Positions 27,269-39,632 are shown, numbered from the stretch's first letter. The stretch is 64,000 nt of DNA from Leucaena leucocephala (GCA_037074615.1 CM073535.1:6363001-6427000); one strand, 5' to 3'. The notes: generated by a model not told the origin, from the sequence alone. Translations and numbers: made by a program.

Positions 27269-28803
27269 CTGCAATGCAGTAGCAGAAAGCCAAAACTAGT
27301 AAAGAAATTGGTTTTTCAAATAAATCAATGAAGATCCAACAAATAACTCTTCAAGAACTAGATCCAAATGACCAAATCCCTCAAACAAGTAAGCCTGCCA
27401 CACAGAGGCTAGGGCAAAGTCATGGCATGCAGCTATAGAAAAAGGAGGATAAGGTTCCAGAATTACAAATGAGCCCTTTTATATTGTTAGATGATATTAT
27501 TATTTTCTTCGATGCAATTAATTGAACTCTAATGATGTTGTTGGATGGTATCTTGTCTGTAACTAACACTTTCATCAGAATCAATTGGACCTAAAAATTA
27601 AAATCACATACATCAAAACTAAATTCTACAATATATTACCACAAAGACATAGCTTCAGTTCAGCCAGGTCCATAGATAACAGCAACCACAAATTCTATCA
27701 TTCTCAGCAAAATAAGCTTTATCAAGTGCTATTTTGCTTAATTCTCATCATTCTAAAGGAAGAAATAGAATGTAACGAAATATGCTGAAATTAAATAACA
27801 CCATGTATTACCACAAAGGCAGAGACTTAAACCAGGAGCAATAGTAACAGCAACTGCAGAGAGATCCTTCGCGGTCAAATAAGCTTTATCAAGGGCTTTT
27901 TGCTCAACCTACAATGAGTAGTCTCCAGAATTAATCCTACAGCCTTAAAGTAACTCAATGATTAGTTTTCATGCTACCAAAACTACATTCTAGGACCTTA
28001 AATTTCCCTCATTCGGCCCTTCAATCAGACTTGGACCAGTTTGGCCAATTCCCCAAATCCAAATGAGTTGCACCTTGTCCTCAAGGCAGAAGGCAGGAAA
28101 CTAAGTTAAAATAATATCATAAGATTCCCGAGAGTAGTCATGCTCAGGTAAGTCTTTCCATGGAACCATAATCATAAAAATATAATTAAGATTTAAATTA
28201 CAAAGAAAAAAATAATCATTAAAAAGCAATATTCATCCGTTGCCATAGAATCACAGTAGTAATCACATGATCAGAAGTTTCACGACGAGAAATTGCATCT
28301 GAAATATCTTATCATCACACAAGGAATTTAGAATCTGGTGGAGAAGTAATTCTATACATACGTGCAGTCATGATAATTTGATAGAGTGGAAGCCCAAATT
28401 AATTTTGCTATCAAACTCCTATAGTTTACAGAATATTAATTTTACAATCAAATATTAGAAGCAATTGCTAAACAGATTTGTCATAAACATACAATTCACA
28501 GTTAACCGACGTATAAATCAGTGCAAAAACCATCTCCTCGTGACATGTGGCATCTTAGCTAAATGTTCTCTTATTCTCGTAATCATGGTAAAACACTTAT
28601 TTCTAGACTTTTGATGTTAGTAAAAAAGGATAAGTTGGAACCTCATTTATATAAGGTGGAATGTAATTGTAAATTCTGCAAACGACTAGCAGACAGACCA
28701 GATTTCAGATTTCATCATAAAACTCGACTGCTGTTTCGACATCTCGTAGAATCCAATGAGAGAAGAAGCTTTACACCATAAAAATAAAAAGTAAAAAACA
28801 AAC
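27269..28803 (-). other. 5'-leader intron of the DEAH helicase gene, with an internal duplication
   Basis: A donor at 28803 (CAG|GT on the minus strand) and an acceptor at 27269-27270 (TTGCAG) bracket about 1.5 kb just before the start codon. Two diverged direct copies of about 105 bp sit inside, at about 27637-27742 and 27806-27912. Both begin with ATTACCACAAAG and end AATAAGCTTTATCAAG plus TTTTGCT. Long first introns in plant leaders often raise expression, but that is inference for this gene. Confidence 0.55.
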
Positions 28804-28960
28804 CTGGATAGGCAACTGAAAACGCCGGAGCAGTGGGCAGAAGACGTCGTGGATGAAAGAGCAGAAAGAGGAGAAGCCAGCACCGGCGCCGACAACGGAG
28901 AGACCTGCAGTCGGCGATTATTGCAGGGTTGGAAACCAAAGGTAATGGGATGGGGCTTAG
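28804..28960 (-). promoter_or_regulatory. Probable non-coding first exon of the DEAH helicase gene
   Basis: A GC-richer segment (GGCGCCGAC, CGGCGATTATTGC) ending at a good donor at 28804. The transcription start is probably near 28960. The 5' boundary is a guess from composition. Confidence 0.45.
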
Positions 28961-30230
28961 GGATTTGATGTTCGGGAGGCCGAATATGAAATCATTTAAC
29001 CTCAACTCGAAATTAAATAAATAAATAGAGGAAATAGTGTCAAACTGTGTCGTTTGGGCGGTTTATAGGAGACCCTACAGGTACCTTGATGAATCAAAAA
29101 GGCTGAAGGCTGAATTACTGGCTTTATTCTCTACAGTTTAAAAATAACGTGTATATTCATGTTGACAAAAATAAATAATAAGTAATGTGTCTTCATAAAT
29201 ATTTATATCTGTATTTATGCAAACCTGATTTGGTATATTTATTTGATATATAGAATTTAAATACTTAGTCTAGTAAAATAAATAAATTATAATGTAAGGT
29301 GTGCTTTGAAAAAAACCATATTTTTTCACTCCCAAATTGCGACTTTTAATATAGAAATATTTTTGCTAAAAAAATCCGTTATTTGACATCTCTTCCTCAA
29401 AATCATGATTATAAAAGCAAAAGAATATTTAGATTAACTTTTTAGAAGTAATTTTAAATAAATATATAAGAATAATTTAACATAAATACTTCTAAAACCA
29501 TAATTTATGAAATTTTCATAAGTGCTTTTTCATATTTACCGGACATGATACTCTCACGTTAGAATACTTATTTCTATAGGAAAGAGATATCTGTCTCAAA
29601 ATCATATTAGAATGACGGTTGCACTGCCAAAATCAGATTAGCGGGAGTCCAGTCCTTAGTCTCTTGTAAGTTGAGTTGTTTAAGATTCACTCGAATTTGA
29701 TTAAAAAAATAAAGTTGAAATATATGGTATGTGTGAATCAAAGAGGTGTGCAAGCGTATGTTTTTTTATATATATATATAAAGGATAATTTATTCAATAT
29801 CAAAATAAAAAGATACATATAAAACCACAAATTGATCCTTAGGCAAAATTAAATACAATAAGCCTCAATGACACTTAGTATAAATAGTAAGGAACGGATT
29901 TATAATCTATAAGAATATGAGTTTGATTATTATTATTGTTGTGTAAGTTATTTTAATAGGCGATCTTATAAGTTTTCTATAACTTTCTCTAAACTTTAGA
30001 GTTTTATTTGACCCTAATGAGATGTCAGCTTAACTCAAAAATTTTTTGCACTAAAAGAAATACAACAAGCCTCAGAAATATTGATAACGTTTTTTATAAA
30101 TGGGATTCATGTCCCCCTAGAGTTATATATAAAACTATTCACGAATATGATGATAGAGATATACAAAATGAGACAAATAATATATGTGTTTGTGTGGAAA
30201 TGAAACAAAATAAAACTATTCATGAATTTC
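28961..30230. other. Intergenic DNA between divergent genes
   Basis: Shared upstream region of the helicase gene (leftward) and the DUF688-like gene (rightward). It is AT-rich from about 29150 on. No further gene was found. Confidence 0.4.
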
Positions 30231-30242
30231 TATATATATAAA
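30231..30242 (+). promoter_or_regulatory. TATA box candidate for the DUF688-like gene
   Basis: CTATATATATAAAC ends 30 bases before the ATG at 30272. If used, the 5' UTR would be very short, so an upstream start is also possible. Confidence 0.35.
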
Positions 30243-30271
30243 CGCACAACAGAGAAGCTGTAACATTATTC

Positions 30272-30876
30272 ATGGCGGTCGAGGAGAATGGCAAGAACAT
30301 TAGTATTCTCTCAAGGAACGAAGGAGTCCCATTTCAATGGGAAATGCAACCTGGAATCTCAAAACGTCCTCAACAACAACACATTCGTCCGCTCACGCCA
30401 CCACCTGCGATTCTGAGCTCCAACCTTCCTAGGTCTTCCATTTCTGATCATCCACAGTTGTCCAAGCCTTCTTCTTCGTGGCTTCGATTTGGGAAGAGAT
30501 GCAAGAAAGTTAGAGAAGGTTCGCATGAACGTGATAGTGTTGATGTATTTGCAGGAGTAGATCGCTGCTTGTCTGATCGTCAATGTATGGCTATGTCGTC
30601 GTCTTATGGCCGTTTGATTCCAGTTTTTCTGTTTCTTCTTCTTCTTCAAGTCGCTCAGAGAGTCCTATCACAAGAATATATGGAAAGCCTTTGAGTTGCT
30701 TTCCTATGCATATGAGCAAATTCCAGGTTTCATTTGTTGGCGATATTGATCATACATCTCGCAGCTTTCTTTTTTATGAAAGTAATGCTTTATATTCATG
30801 GTGTTTACAATTTTACAGCATTTCTGAGGATGAATGTGATGGATGTTTTAAAATCTATTCATTAGCATTTAGTTAG
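30272..30876 (+). CDS. Small DUF688-like protein, frame broken or spliced
   Basis: The protein opens MAVEENGKNISILSRNEGVPF and QWEMQPGISK, a pattern I know from plant DUF688 proteins of unknown function. The conserved Pro-rich PLTPPPAIL follows. The first frame runs to a stop at 30692-30694, but its last 35 or so residues do not look like the family. Another frame from about 30583 gives a Ser-rich stretch, then RIYGKPLSCFPMHMSKFQ, which does fit a family C-terminus. A GT-AG intron at 30519-30658 (140 bp) would join the two frames into about 154 aa. Alternatively there is a real frameshift. The surrounding DNA does not distinguish these. No membrane or signal segment is convincing. Confidence 0.6.
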
Positions 30877-30944
30877 AAGGGGTTTACCATTTGCCTACAG
30901 TAATCGGGAGAGATTATGTTGTCCTTAAACAAAATATTTCTCTA

Positions 30945-31085
30945 CTCTTTATATAATATATTTAATTAATTTAATTATATTAAAATATTAATTAACTTAA
31001 TTAATATATTATATTTTTTAAAATATTATAATTATCTTTTTTATTTAATTATTATTAAAAAAATATAACTAGAGAATAATTAAGG
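30945..31085. mobile_element. AT-rich family S remnant
   Basis: TATAATATATTTAATTAATT and its inverted partner, then TTATTTAATTATTATTAAAA, as in the other family S copies. It starts about 70 bases after the DUF688-like frame ends. Confidence 0.45.
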
Positions 31086-31216
31086 AAAATGATAGGAAAT
31101 ATGGTTATTACTATTTTTTATTTTTCAAAATTATTTTTATTTTAATTTTAATTTTTTTTAATTTTAAACGATAAGTTTCGATACTTTATTCAGGCAGTCT
31201 CTCTAAAATTAAGGTG

Positions 31217-32203
31217 TTAAATATGACCATGACACTCTCACTTCACTGTTAACTGTACTTATTCGGCATGCCCATGTGGAATTAGATCAATTTTTTCCCC
31301 ATATTGGATTTATAAGTAATAAAAAAAAATTGCTCTCCTGATACCCACCTTCTTTCCTGCTACTATAGTCTTCTTCCATGGAAGAAAAGTCGAGAGATCT
31401 GGCTTTTTCTTATCCAAGCGTAATGGCGCAACAAAAGCTCCCAAAACTAGAATTCATCATCTCCCTCGACATCTTTTCTACATCATGAACTCTTCCATCT
31501 TTAGAGTCCAGAGATAAGCTCGTTGAAATCTCTTGAACTTTCATCCAACAGATAATTTGCCTCGTCTAACCTGCACTCTTTACACAACCCATTGATCAAA
31601 GAACTGAAAACGTGAAAACACCTGGAAAAAATTTTCATTTTCCATAGCACTCTTCAACCAAAACCCCTCGCTTTCTTTCCTGATTTACAATACCCATTGA
31701 TCAGAGTGTTAAAACTAAAAACCGTAGGACGCAAACTTCTCTTCCCTGTTTCATCAAATACCAACTGGGCACCTCTAATATTAACTTCCTTGCAAAATCT
31801 ATGCATCAAAACATTGAATTTATAAGCTTTTGGAGAATTCCCAGAATCCAAAATTTCCAAATAGAATACCCAGGCTAGAGCTTAACCGAAAATTTTGAAG
31901 AAGAAATTTAGTTCATGATGCGGCATCTCCTCTCTCGTAGTCTTCAATTTGGTCGAAGCCTTCTCCGATTCCATGATTTTGGGGGCTTTTGTTGAGGCCA
32001 TTTCACTTGGGTGAGAAAAGCCAGATCTGGATTTTTCTCCCATGAAAGAAGATTGCAGGAAAGAAGGTGGGTAACAGGAGAGCAGTTTTTTATTTTTTAT
32101 TACTTATAAATCCAATACGGAAAAAAAAAAACTTGAGCTGGATGGACATGGACATGCCAAATAAGTACAATTAACGGTGTTAACGCCATACCTTCATATT
32201 TAA
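31217..32203. mobile_element. Long-TIR element carrying a PPR gene fragment (Pack-MULE-like)
   Basis: Left arm about 31217-31490 and right arm about 31910-32203 are inverted copies over some 270 bp. For example GATCTGGCTTTTTCTTATCC on the left pairs with GATCTGGCTTTTCTCACCC on the inverted right, and both arms carry the GAAAGAAGGTGGGTA word and TTAAATATGA near the outer end. The interior of about 420 bp is a piece of a pentatricopeptide-repeat gene. Long TIRs enclosing a host gene fragment are the hallmark of Pack-MULEs. I could not fix a 9-bp target duplication, and no transposase is present. Confidence 0.6.
31560..31925 (-). pseudogene. Pentatricopeptide-repeat (PPR) gene fragment
   Basis: The minus-strand reading gives EILDSG, FNVLMHRFCKEVNIRGAQLV and PTVFSFNTLINGYCKSG, two consecutive 35-residue P-class PPR motifs. 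After a frame change the text continues LINGLCKECRLDEAN, the start of a third motif. The order and wording resemble the first repeats of At1g09680-like PPR proteins. Full-length relatives have many more repeats and an organelle-targeting N-terminus, which are absent here. Stops and at least one frameshift make this a non-functional captured fragment inside the inverted-repeat element. Confidence 0.75.
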
Positions 32204-32335
32204 ATTTAATATAGGATCGTCTGTTTAATATTAATATTATTTTAAAAAAAATAAGACTTTATTTTTTTATTAAATTGTGGATGAATCTATTTTTTTTAAA
32301 TTTTTATAACAAAAAAAATTATTAATTTTAATAGG
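32204..32335 (+). mobile_element. SINE-B 3' fragment
   Basis: A decayed match to the SINE-B 3' half: TTGTGGATGAATCTA aligns with the TCGTGGGTGAGGCTA block, followed by TTTTTATAACAAAAAAA. It abuts the right end of the PPR-carrying element, so one may have inserted beside the other. An S-like AT-rich remnant follows at about 32390-32515. Confidence 0.45.
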
Positions 32336-33056
32336 ACTAACGGCTATAAATAAAATAAAATTAAAGAGCTAAAATATATTGTTTGAAATTCGAAAAAATA
32401 AAACTTTAAAATAAAAACAAATTAAAAAATTAAAAATAATATTAACTTAAATAAAAAATAAGTTTTATATTTATAATTAAAATTAATATGTAATTAAATT
32501 ATATATATTAAGTATTAGAGTATCTTTTTAATTTGAATAATTGTGTGATCTGGGATACTTCATTTAGTTTGGGTTTCTAAATTGACATTGTAACTGTCTC
32601 CATTTTAAGAAACCGTACACAGGCCGATGGTATCGATATAAAATAGATTCACTCTCACAATTCAAGTATCCCACTCTACAAATGCGTCCAGCAGTAGCGA
32701 TATAAAAGACTCAGAATCCAATATGAAGTGCTATTAAATTTGATTGTAACACTTGTGGCCCATATAAATATCTTTTTCCTTCTCTAAGCAGTTCCAAAGA
32801 TAATACTATAACATTAATTAATTATCACATACTCATTTGACCCTAAATGTAGAATCAAAACATTTTTTTTACTAGCTTATAAAATTAAGATCGAAGAAAT
32901 ATTAATTACAGCAATATTACACCTTACACCTCAGCCTCGAGCGGGCTTTGAACACAATCAAAAGGCAAGATTGGTTAGTTACGCATTCTGATGTGACACC
33001 GTGTTGAATTTGATGAATCGTGTCAAGAACTAAACTAGTGGCCACAGCTTTCCTAG

Positions 33057-36000
33057 TTACACGCTTGCCTGCAAATCAAAGAAGCACCAATATCACAACG
33101 CAATAACCAGCACCAATTTTTATCCTTTTTTATGACCAAGTACAATATTATTAATGTTTAAAAAAAATTTACTTAACACGGTCCTAAATATAAGATATCG
33201 TTTGTATTGCATCCGGTCCCAAATATAAGCAAGGTCTTATAGTTAGTTCCTGAGGGAGTACTTCACATGCTTTTACAATAAAGAATTTGGTAACAATTGC
33301 CTAAAAGACTTTACCCAAGTTTTACCTAAAATAAATTGAGACCCACGCCAAATGCTGATCCACCCATGCCAAATTAAAGAAATCTCAAATACATACCTCG
33401 GCAGGTGATGAGATAACAGATTGCCTGAAAAATTACATAATCAATTCAATTTAATACAGATATAAATAATTATAAGTAGTACTTAAGAAATCTAAATCAT
33501 ACTGTAAGTACCTTGGTCTCTCAGACTTTGCAATATGTTTAGACATTATGGACGCCTGAAGTATAGCACATTATCAAATTAGATTTTAAATCAGTATGCA
33601 TCATCAAATAAACATAGAGATCTGAAAGAAATAAATTGACAAACAGCTAGCTCTAAAGAGTAGACAGCTCAAAAGGAAACCTTGTTTAGTCTGATACAGG
33701 AAAAATTCTGGAAAAGTGATTGATTTGTACCTATCCTGAGATAGATAAAGGGAAAAGCATTACCTGCTCCTGTATGATGCTCCTTGCTTCAACAAGTTGA
33801 GCTTCAAGCTCCAGTTCCCTCTCGGTTGCTTCTGAGGAAACTTCCGCTCCTTTTTGAGCATCTTGCAATTGAACCATTCGGTCCTTCATATTCAAACGCC
33901 ATTAGCGACCCAAAACCATTCATATGTGAAAATGCTGCGATGGATGGAGATATTAAACAGATACCTTTATGGAAGACATCTTGTTACGAAGACTTTCTTC
34001 TATTTTATCTCTGGCCATGTGAAAAGGTAGGTCGAATACATCCTACAGATAGCAAACTCATTTATTTCATATAATAGTTCTCAATTGGGAAGGAAGCATT
34101 TGAAAAGTAAAAACCTCCATACCGTGCTCCCAACCAATGGAGATCGTGAAGGATCACTTTCACCTCTTTCATGGGCAGTAAGCGATTGCTTTGATGGCCC
34201 ATTAGGAGCATTCAAGAACTCCCGCATATCCTCCTGTAAACAGGTCACTTGTAAATCTCAGAATTAAGGCACAAACCTACATGCTGAAAGGCTGCTACTA
34301 AAATCTCAACTTCAAAATACATGGATAAATTTTAGCACTAGGTTATTCATTAGAAGTCAGCAGTCACACAAGCAAAAGTGCGTTCATATTTGAAAGGAGC
34401 AACTTCATGCTACTTCTGATGGGCAAGGTGTAAAAGAAAAATTCAGATTAACCTTGTCACCAGCCAAGGGGCGCATGCAGAGTTATTCGCAGGAAAGAGG
34501 AGAGACAGAGAAGTCCCAATTATCAAATTGAAGGCAAGGAAAATTTTGATACAGGAAATGGTTATCACTGGATAATAGAAAATACAAAATTGATGAAGAA
34601 TCCAAAACCGCATCATAAGGATATTCAACAGAATATGGCAGCAGGAGCCAGGAGCAGTAGATTCATGATTTATGTCTTAAAGGACATTGGAATAATTAAC
34701 AATATCAATTAATGAACATCGGCCAACCTGCATTGATCTTAGCAAGGCTCTTAAATCGGCATTCTCAGCCACTAGTCCTTGATTTTTCGCTTCATAAGCA
34801 TCCACCTTTGAATAGTTTGAGCAATATGTTAGAGATAATCAGTGGCCAAAACTATCAAAAGCTATATGACAGGGTCAAAGCATATTACAATCTTTTTATA
34901 AAAATCATTGTCTGCCTTCTTCCCATTCCACGTTCCACGTTGCCTCCCTTCTTTCTATTTGCATAATGCACACATCATAAATAACAAATCAACATGAAAA
35001 TGAAAGGCTAACAAGCAAAATGAGATTGCTTGAACAGCTTATACCTGAAGCAAATTCATTATTTCCATGCCTGACCTAGATTCCTTCTTCTTCTCCATCA
35101 ACACTTGGTTTAACCTCTCCTGTAACTTTACGTATTCTTTTTCCTTCTTCTTCATCTCATGCATTTGCTGAGTTCTTACTTGCTTTAGCAGAATTGACAT
35201 AATTATTTCAAGTGTCAAAATTTGTCCATTTTCAAACTGTAGTTTCCCAGCAACATGGAGCAAGAAACAATGTAGATCCAGTTTCTAACCTGATTACCAA
35301 GACCCATTTTTTGAAACTCATCTCGTTCTTGTTGTAGCTTCTCAATTTGGGCCTTGAGAGCTGCTCTGTTCTTAGCTTCCTGAAAAGGAAGAATTTTCAC
35401 AAGTCTTAACATTAAAAAGATAATGTAGTATAATTACTTTGCAAAATAGCATATTATTGAATATTTGCGTAACTGATACACTTTAACTATCTTAGTATGT
35501 TTACATTAAAAATAACATGATTATCATCTATCTAACCGTTCTAGTAATTGTTGCTATTTCCCTGTCTTTAGCTTGCAGCTGTCCTTCAAGTCTCTCAACT
35601 TTGGCCTCCAATCTTGATATATCGGATAATAGTCTATGACATCAAAAAAAGATAAGGGGATAAAGCCTGATCAGATATTCATGAATCATGACACTTAAAG
35701 TGATGTTATGAACTTCCGATGCTAGATTTCGACTAGTTCAAACAATCATTGCCTCATTGTCGCCATCCAACACTTCCTTGACCCATATACATTAACAGAT
35801 CATTGAAAAACAGTATGTGTTGTACAATCTAAGGAAAGCAAATACCTACAAATAAAATACGCAGACAAAATATCTTAATACCTTTTAAATTAAAAAGAGC
35901 CGAGAAAAGCTGCAAAAGCAACTAAAAAGGCTCTTCAACCCATATACCAATACAGAAATCATGTATCTAACCTAAGCCTTCAAGGATCGGATACTCTAGA

Positions 36001-36589
36001 AATAACTTAATTAATTCAGATGATCGCGTGAAGAGTATATTTACCGGTGTCTTTGTTCGTTAGCAGAATCTCTAAATTCAACATCACGCTGTCTCTGCTG
36101 AAGCAAGAAGTATATGCAATTGCAAGTCCGAGCTATGGAAATCTACCAAAATAAAAACAGACAGACAGACAGACAGATATTACAAACAATATCTCTTGTT
36201 TTCTCTCTTTAACCAAAGAACAAGAAGTAAAATCGAAGATCAATTCTCACAGGATCATTGGCAAAAAGATCCAGAGAAGCTGGAAATCCAAACGTCACAA
36301 GCGATTGGTTCAAGTACTTAGAACAATGCTCCAAATTCCCCGCATCCGCAAATGTGTACTCTCTAGAGAGAATGTTGGAATGATTACCGAATAAAACAAA
36401 ATAAAAATCAGAAACCTCAGCATATAAACATACAATCTTCAAACAAAAACAAAAACAAAATGCCGAGAGCGTTGGAGCGAAACCCGTAATGAATCAGAAG
36501 AGCACAGACGCAAATTCACAAAACAATGCCAGAATATATAGTGCAGAAAGCCAGAGAAGGATGAAAGGGGAAAATTCGACTCACCCCAT
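33057..36589 (-). CDS. Afadin/alpha-actinin-binding (ADIP/SSX2IP-like) coiled-coil protein
   Basis: In animals this family works at cell junctions and centrosomes. The plant role is poorly known. Fourteen exons join in frame: 36589-36585, 36362-36251, 36142-36045, 35633-35537, 35379-35290, 35182-35045, 34954-34889, 34805-34728, 34233-34123, 34042-33965, 33883-33764, 33555-33512, 33424-33397 and 33068-33057 (358 aa). The first exon holds only ATG GG. The N-terminal ADIP region starts EYTFADAGNLEHCSKYLNQS and contains TFGFPASLDLFANDP and IARTCNCIY. From about residue 70 to 230 and again near 290-335 it is Glu/Lys/Arg/Gln-rich coiled coil. The C-terminus SERPRQSVISSPAE is short, and the final 12-nt exon is the least certain join. 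No membrane segment is visible. Confidence 0.85.
36157..36178 (+). repeat. (CAGA)n microsatellite in an afadin-gene intron
   Basis: About five CAGA units lie within intron 2 of the afadin-like gene, about 15 bases before exon 3. Confidence 0.8.
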
Positions 36590-36804
36590 TGTTGAAGGAA
36601 GCTGAGAATGAGATGATTGCTGCGATGGAGAAAGAGAAGGAGGAAGCAGGCGAGTAGGGTTTACGGGGGATTTTACCGTGAGATTGAAGTCTCCATCAGG
36701 TGATGGCCAGGGCATTGATGAGAGCTTCTTCAAGCTTCGGATAAAGAAGCAATGTATGCAGTGCGTGTCTGTATTGGATTTTAAGAATGAGCTTATACAG
36801 TTTA

Positions 36805-37395
36805 GAGTGCCTATTTAAAAAATATTAAATTTTAGTTTAAAATTTAAATTTAACTTAAAATTTAGATTTAAAAAAATTTTAAAATAAATAATTATATTTA
36901 TTCAAATAGATTTTTACACTAAATTATAGTTTAAAATTAAGGTTTTAGATAAATTAGTAAGAGTAGTTTATAGAACAATAAACTATTTATGAACTAACTA
37001 ATTACTATATTACTCCTACTTTTTTTACACTATTTCTCCTCTCTCTTATTTTTTTTTACACCCTCTCTCCTCTCTCCTATTTTTTCTTACACATTCTCTC
37101 CTCTCTTTTTTTACACCATCTCTCCTCTCTCCTCTTATCTCTTATCTCTTCTCATTTAATACTCATACTTTTTTTTATAATTTATCAATAATAAAAGTAC
37201 TTCTGAAAATAATTATCTAAACGCTCATTTATTTAAAATTATTTTTTTTATATAATTTTTTTTTAAATTTTTTTTATAATATGCTTAAAAACCTTTTTTT
37301 TATAAGTTTTTTTTAATTTTTATTTAAATATATTTATAGAAAAAGATTTTTTAAAAATAATTTATAAAAAAAAAAGTAATTTTGACAGGTAATTT
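36805..37395 (-). mobile_element. Family H MITE, reverse orientation
   Basis: Follows the reverse complement of the intact element at 49612-50131. Shared blocks include AACTAACTAATTACTATATT, the pyrimidine-rich CTCTCTCCTCTCTCCTATTT run, CTCATTTAATACTCATAC and ATTTATCAATAATAAAA. The ends are worn. It begins less than 150 bp upstream of the afadin-like gene's leader, so it could affect that promoter. Confidence 0.65.
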
Positions 37396-39299
37396 ACAAA
37401 GCGTGGCGTGATTTGAATTATTGGAGAGTAAAAATTTATAAACTTTGAAGAGGCGAAGTATGTCAAGTTTATTATCTGGTGCAGCGGGGTCTACGGGTAT
37501 TTTTTGGAACTATCCTGTAGAAAGGTTTAAATAGCTGACCGGTTTGTAGTTATGCAAATGTGGCGTTCTTTTATTGCTTGGAAGTATTAGAGAGATATTT
37601 GGTGGTTTGTAGGTTTCCTGAAATAAAGGCGCCAGGTCCCACGCGGTGCTCCCGGCTGGACATAGGCTTGGAGCTATTAGGCTCTGGCGTGGAAGCGATC
37701 CAAGTTGAAGAATGATTTTTTGTTTTAGCATCGAACTAAAAACCTCCCATTTTTTAAATAACGATTAATGAGTTATAAAAAAATTGGTCCTACTAATAAC
37801 TTTAAAATATAATATTTAAAAAAAATTAATCACTTAAACACAATATTTCCAATTAAAATCTATAATAAATATATAATTTTTTAGGAGAATCACGTTTAAA
37901 TAAATCTAACAATATTTAAATTTAACTTAGATAATAATATCAAAAAAATATAACATTTCAATTTTTAGAAATAATACTAATATCAATGTTGCTTGTTATA
38001 TTTTAAAATATATTCTTTTTATAAGAAAAAATTAACTAATTGTATTTTGAAATAATAATAAATAAATATATTAGAAATGGGAAAAATAAATCAAGGAAAA
38101 AATATTAAATTTATGGCGTGAGACTTTATACGCGAGACTCCTTATTCCCTAATTTGTTTTCCCCTTTGTTATAATAAGTTTTGTTGCCTGTTCTTTGTTT
38201 TTGTTTTTTTTTTGGGGGGGGTTTGCCAACTTGGTGAAGGACTCTAACGCATATGAGATAATATCAGACCCAATCTCATTAATCAAACTAGCTTGTTGGC
38301 ATATTTGTGGACATTCTCTCGGGAAAAATTTTAGTTTGTGAGACTGATTTTTCTTTAGGTGGACCTCGGGTTCAAGTCATGAGAAAAATAAAGAGGAAAT
38401 TAGTGAAACCTACCTATATATAGGGCATATCAAAACTTCTCTCTCTTCACATATATATGCACCCACCCAATTTGGATTAAAGTAATCTGATTTTTGTTTT
38501 GACGAAATTTAAAAAAAAAATAATTCGGCTAAAAATTATTTAGATGATTGAGTTTTCAAAAAGTTTAAATATTTAAAAAAACAAGAAGAATAAGAAGCTA
38601 AAATCCAACTTTAAAATAATTTTTGACTAAAAAGTCAATTGCCCCAAAAATTATGTCAAATATAATTTTTTGGAGGGAAATGACTATAAAATCATAGGGA
38701 TGGAATTTAACCTTTAAAAAATTCAAATAACAAGTGAACAGTATAAATATATTATTATTCTCTAATGACTTGTTATTACATACTACTCAGTTATTATTAG
38801 AATATAGGGTTATTGATTATCTTCTTTAAGACTTCATATTTATTCTCTTTAATTCTTTTCATCCAACGAACTTCTTTTGATTCTAACCCACTTCTCAGAT
38901 TTCCTTTATCTCAAATAAGCACTCAGGCGATTCCACTCATATTAGACTTTTGGTTAATTTTGACAGCATATATACAACTTGTCCGAGTATTTAAGACTTG
39001 TAAGCTCCTATATTATAATGGCTATGCTAAATTGGAAGTGATTTTGCATATGGGTTTGAATTAAGTGAGCTCATGGGGAGAGTTCCTGAAACAAAGGTTC
39101 ACATGCAATTAACTCGCGTTTGAAGGCAATTAATCCAAAACCAACAACTGTTGGTGTGGATCTAGTCATGTGACCATCTATTATTATTCGCATGTGCTCA
39201 TTCATATGGGTGGCATCTGCCTTACAATTCATAGGACCACTACAATCATAAACTACACCCGCCCTCAATATCTATTCAAAGATTTATATCTAAAATTTA
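37396..39299. other. Intergenic DNA, no gene recognised
   Basis: A GC-balanced block at about 37390-37735 has no recognisable protein and may be an old retroelement remnant. The rest is AT-rich. A B-box-like GGGTTCAAGTC at about 38370 is isolated. Confidence 0.4.
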
Positions 39300-39632
39300 T
39301 TTTTTCCCTTTTTGCAAATTAAATTATGGAACATATTCCCATAAGAAGAGGATGGAGAATAGTCGATGACGGATAATAGAAGAAGAAGATATGCCACAAT
39401 AGAAGAGAGGAGAGAGGAAGAGAGAAAAATAAAAGTAAAATAATAATTGAATAGTTTGTAAATTATTTTATTACTTTGAAAAATATTATTAAAAATTTAT
39501 CTAAAATTATAATTTAAAATTATAGTTTAGTCTATAAATATTTTTAAATAAGCGTAATTATTTATTTAAAAAAAATAAATTAAAATTTAGACCAACAACT
39601 TTTTAAAAATTAAAGTTTAAAGGCAACCCCAA
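39300..39632. mobile_element. Family H-like MITE, right part
   Basis: Contains AGAGAGGAGAGAGGAAGAGA, then the AT-rich half seen in other copies, and ends CCCCAAACAGGC, the inverted form of GCCTGTTTGGGG. The left end is not clear. Confidence 0.5.

Noticed and set aside
28563..28781. 72-codon Cys/Lys-rich frame in the helicase leader intron
   Set aside because: It lies wholly in the intron, is on the opposite strand to the gene and shows no family resemblance.
30519..30554. 36-bp intron in the DUF688-like gene
   Set aside because: It has GT and AG ends but is shorter than plant introns can normally be. The 140-bp alternative is more plausible.
37510..37731. Minus-strand 73-codon frame
   Set aside because: No recognisable family, no start or splice context, probably a chance frame in a GC-balanced remnant.
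38361..38376. GGGTTCAAGTC as a tRNA gene or SINE
   Set aside because: There is no A box at usual distance, no cloverleaf and no poly-A tail or flanking duplication.
39071..39268. Minus-strand 65-codon frame with two Cys and several His
   Set aside because: I looked for a metal-binding or retroelement domain and found no known motif. Spacing does not fit a zinc finger or zinc knuckle.
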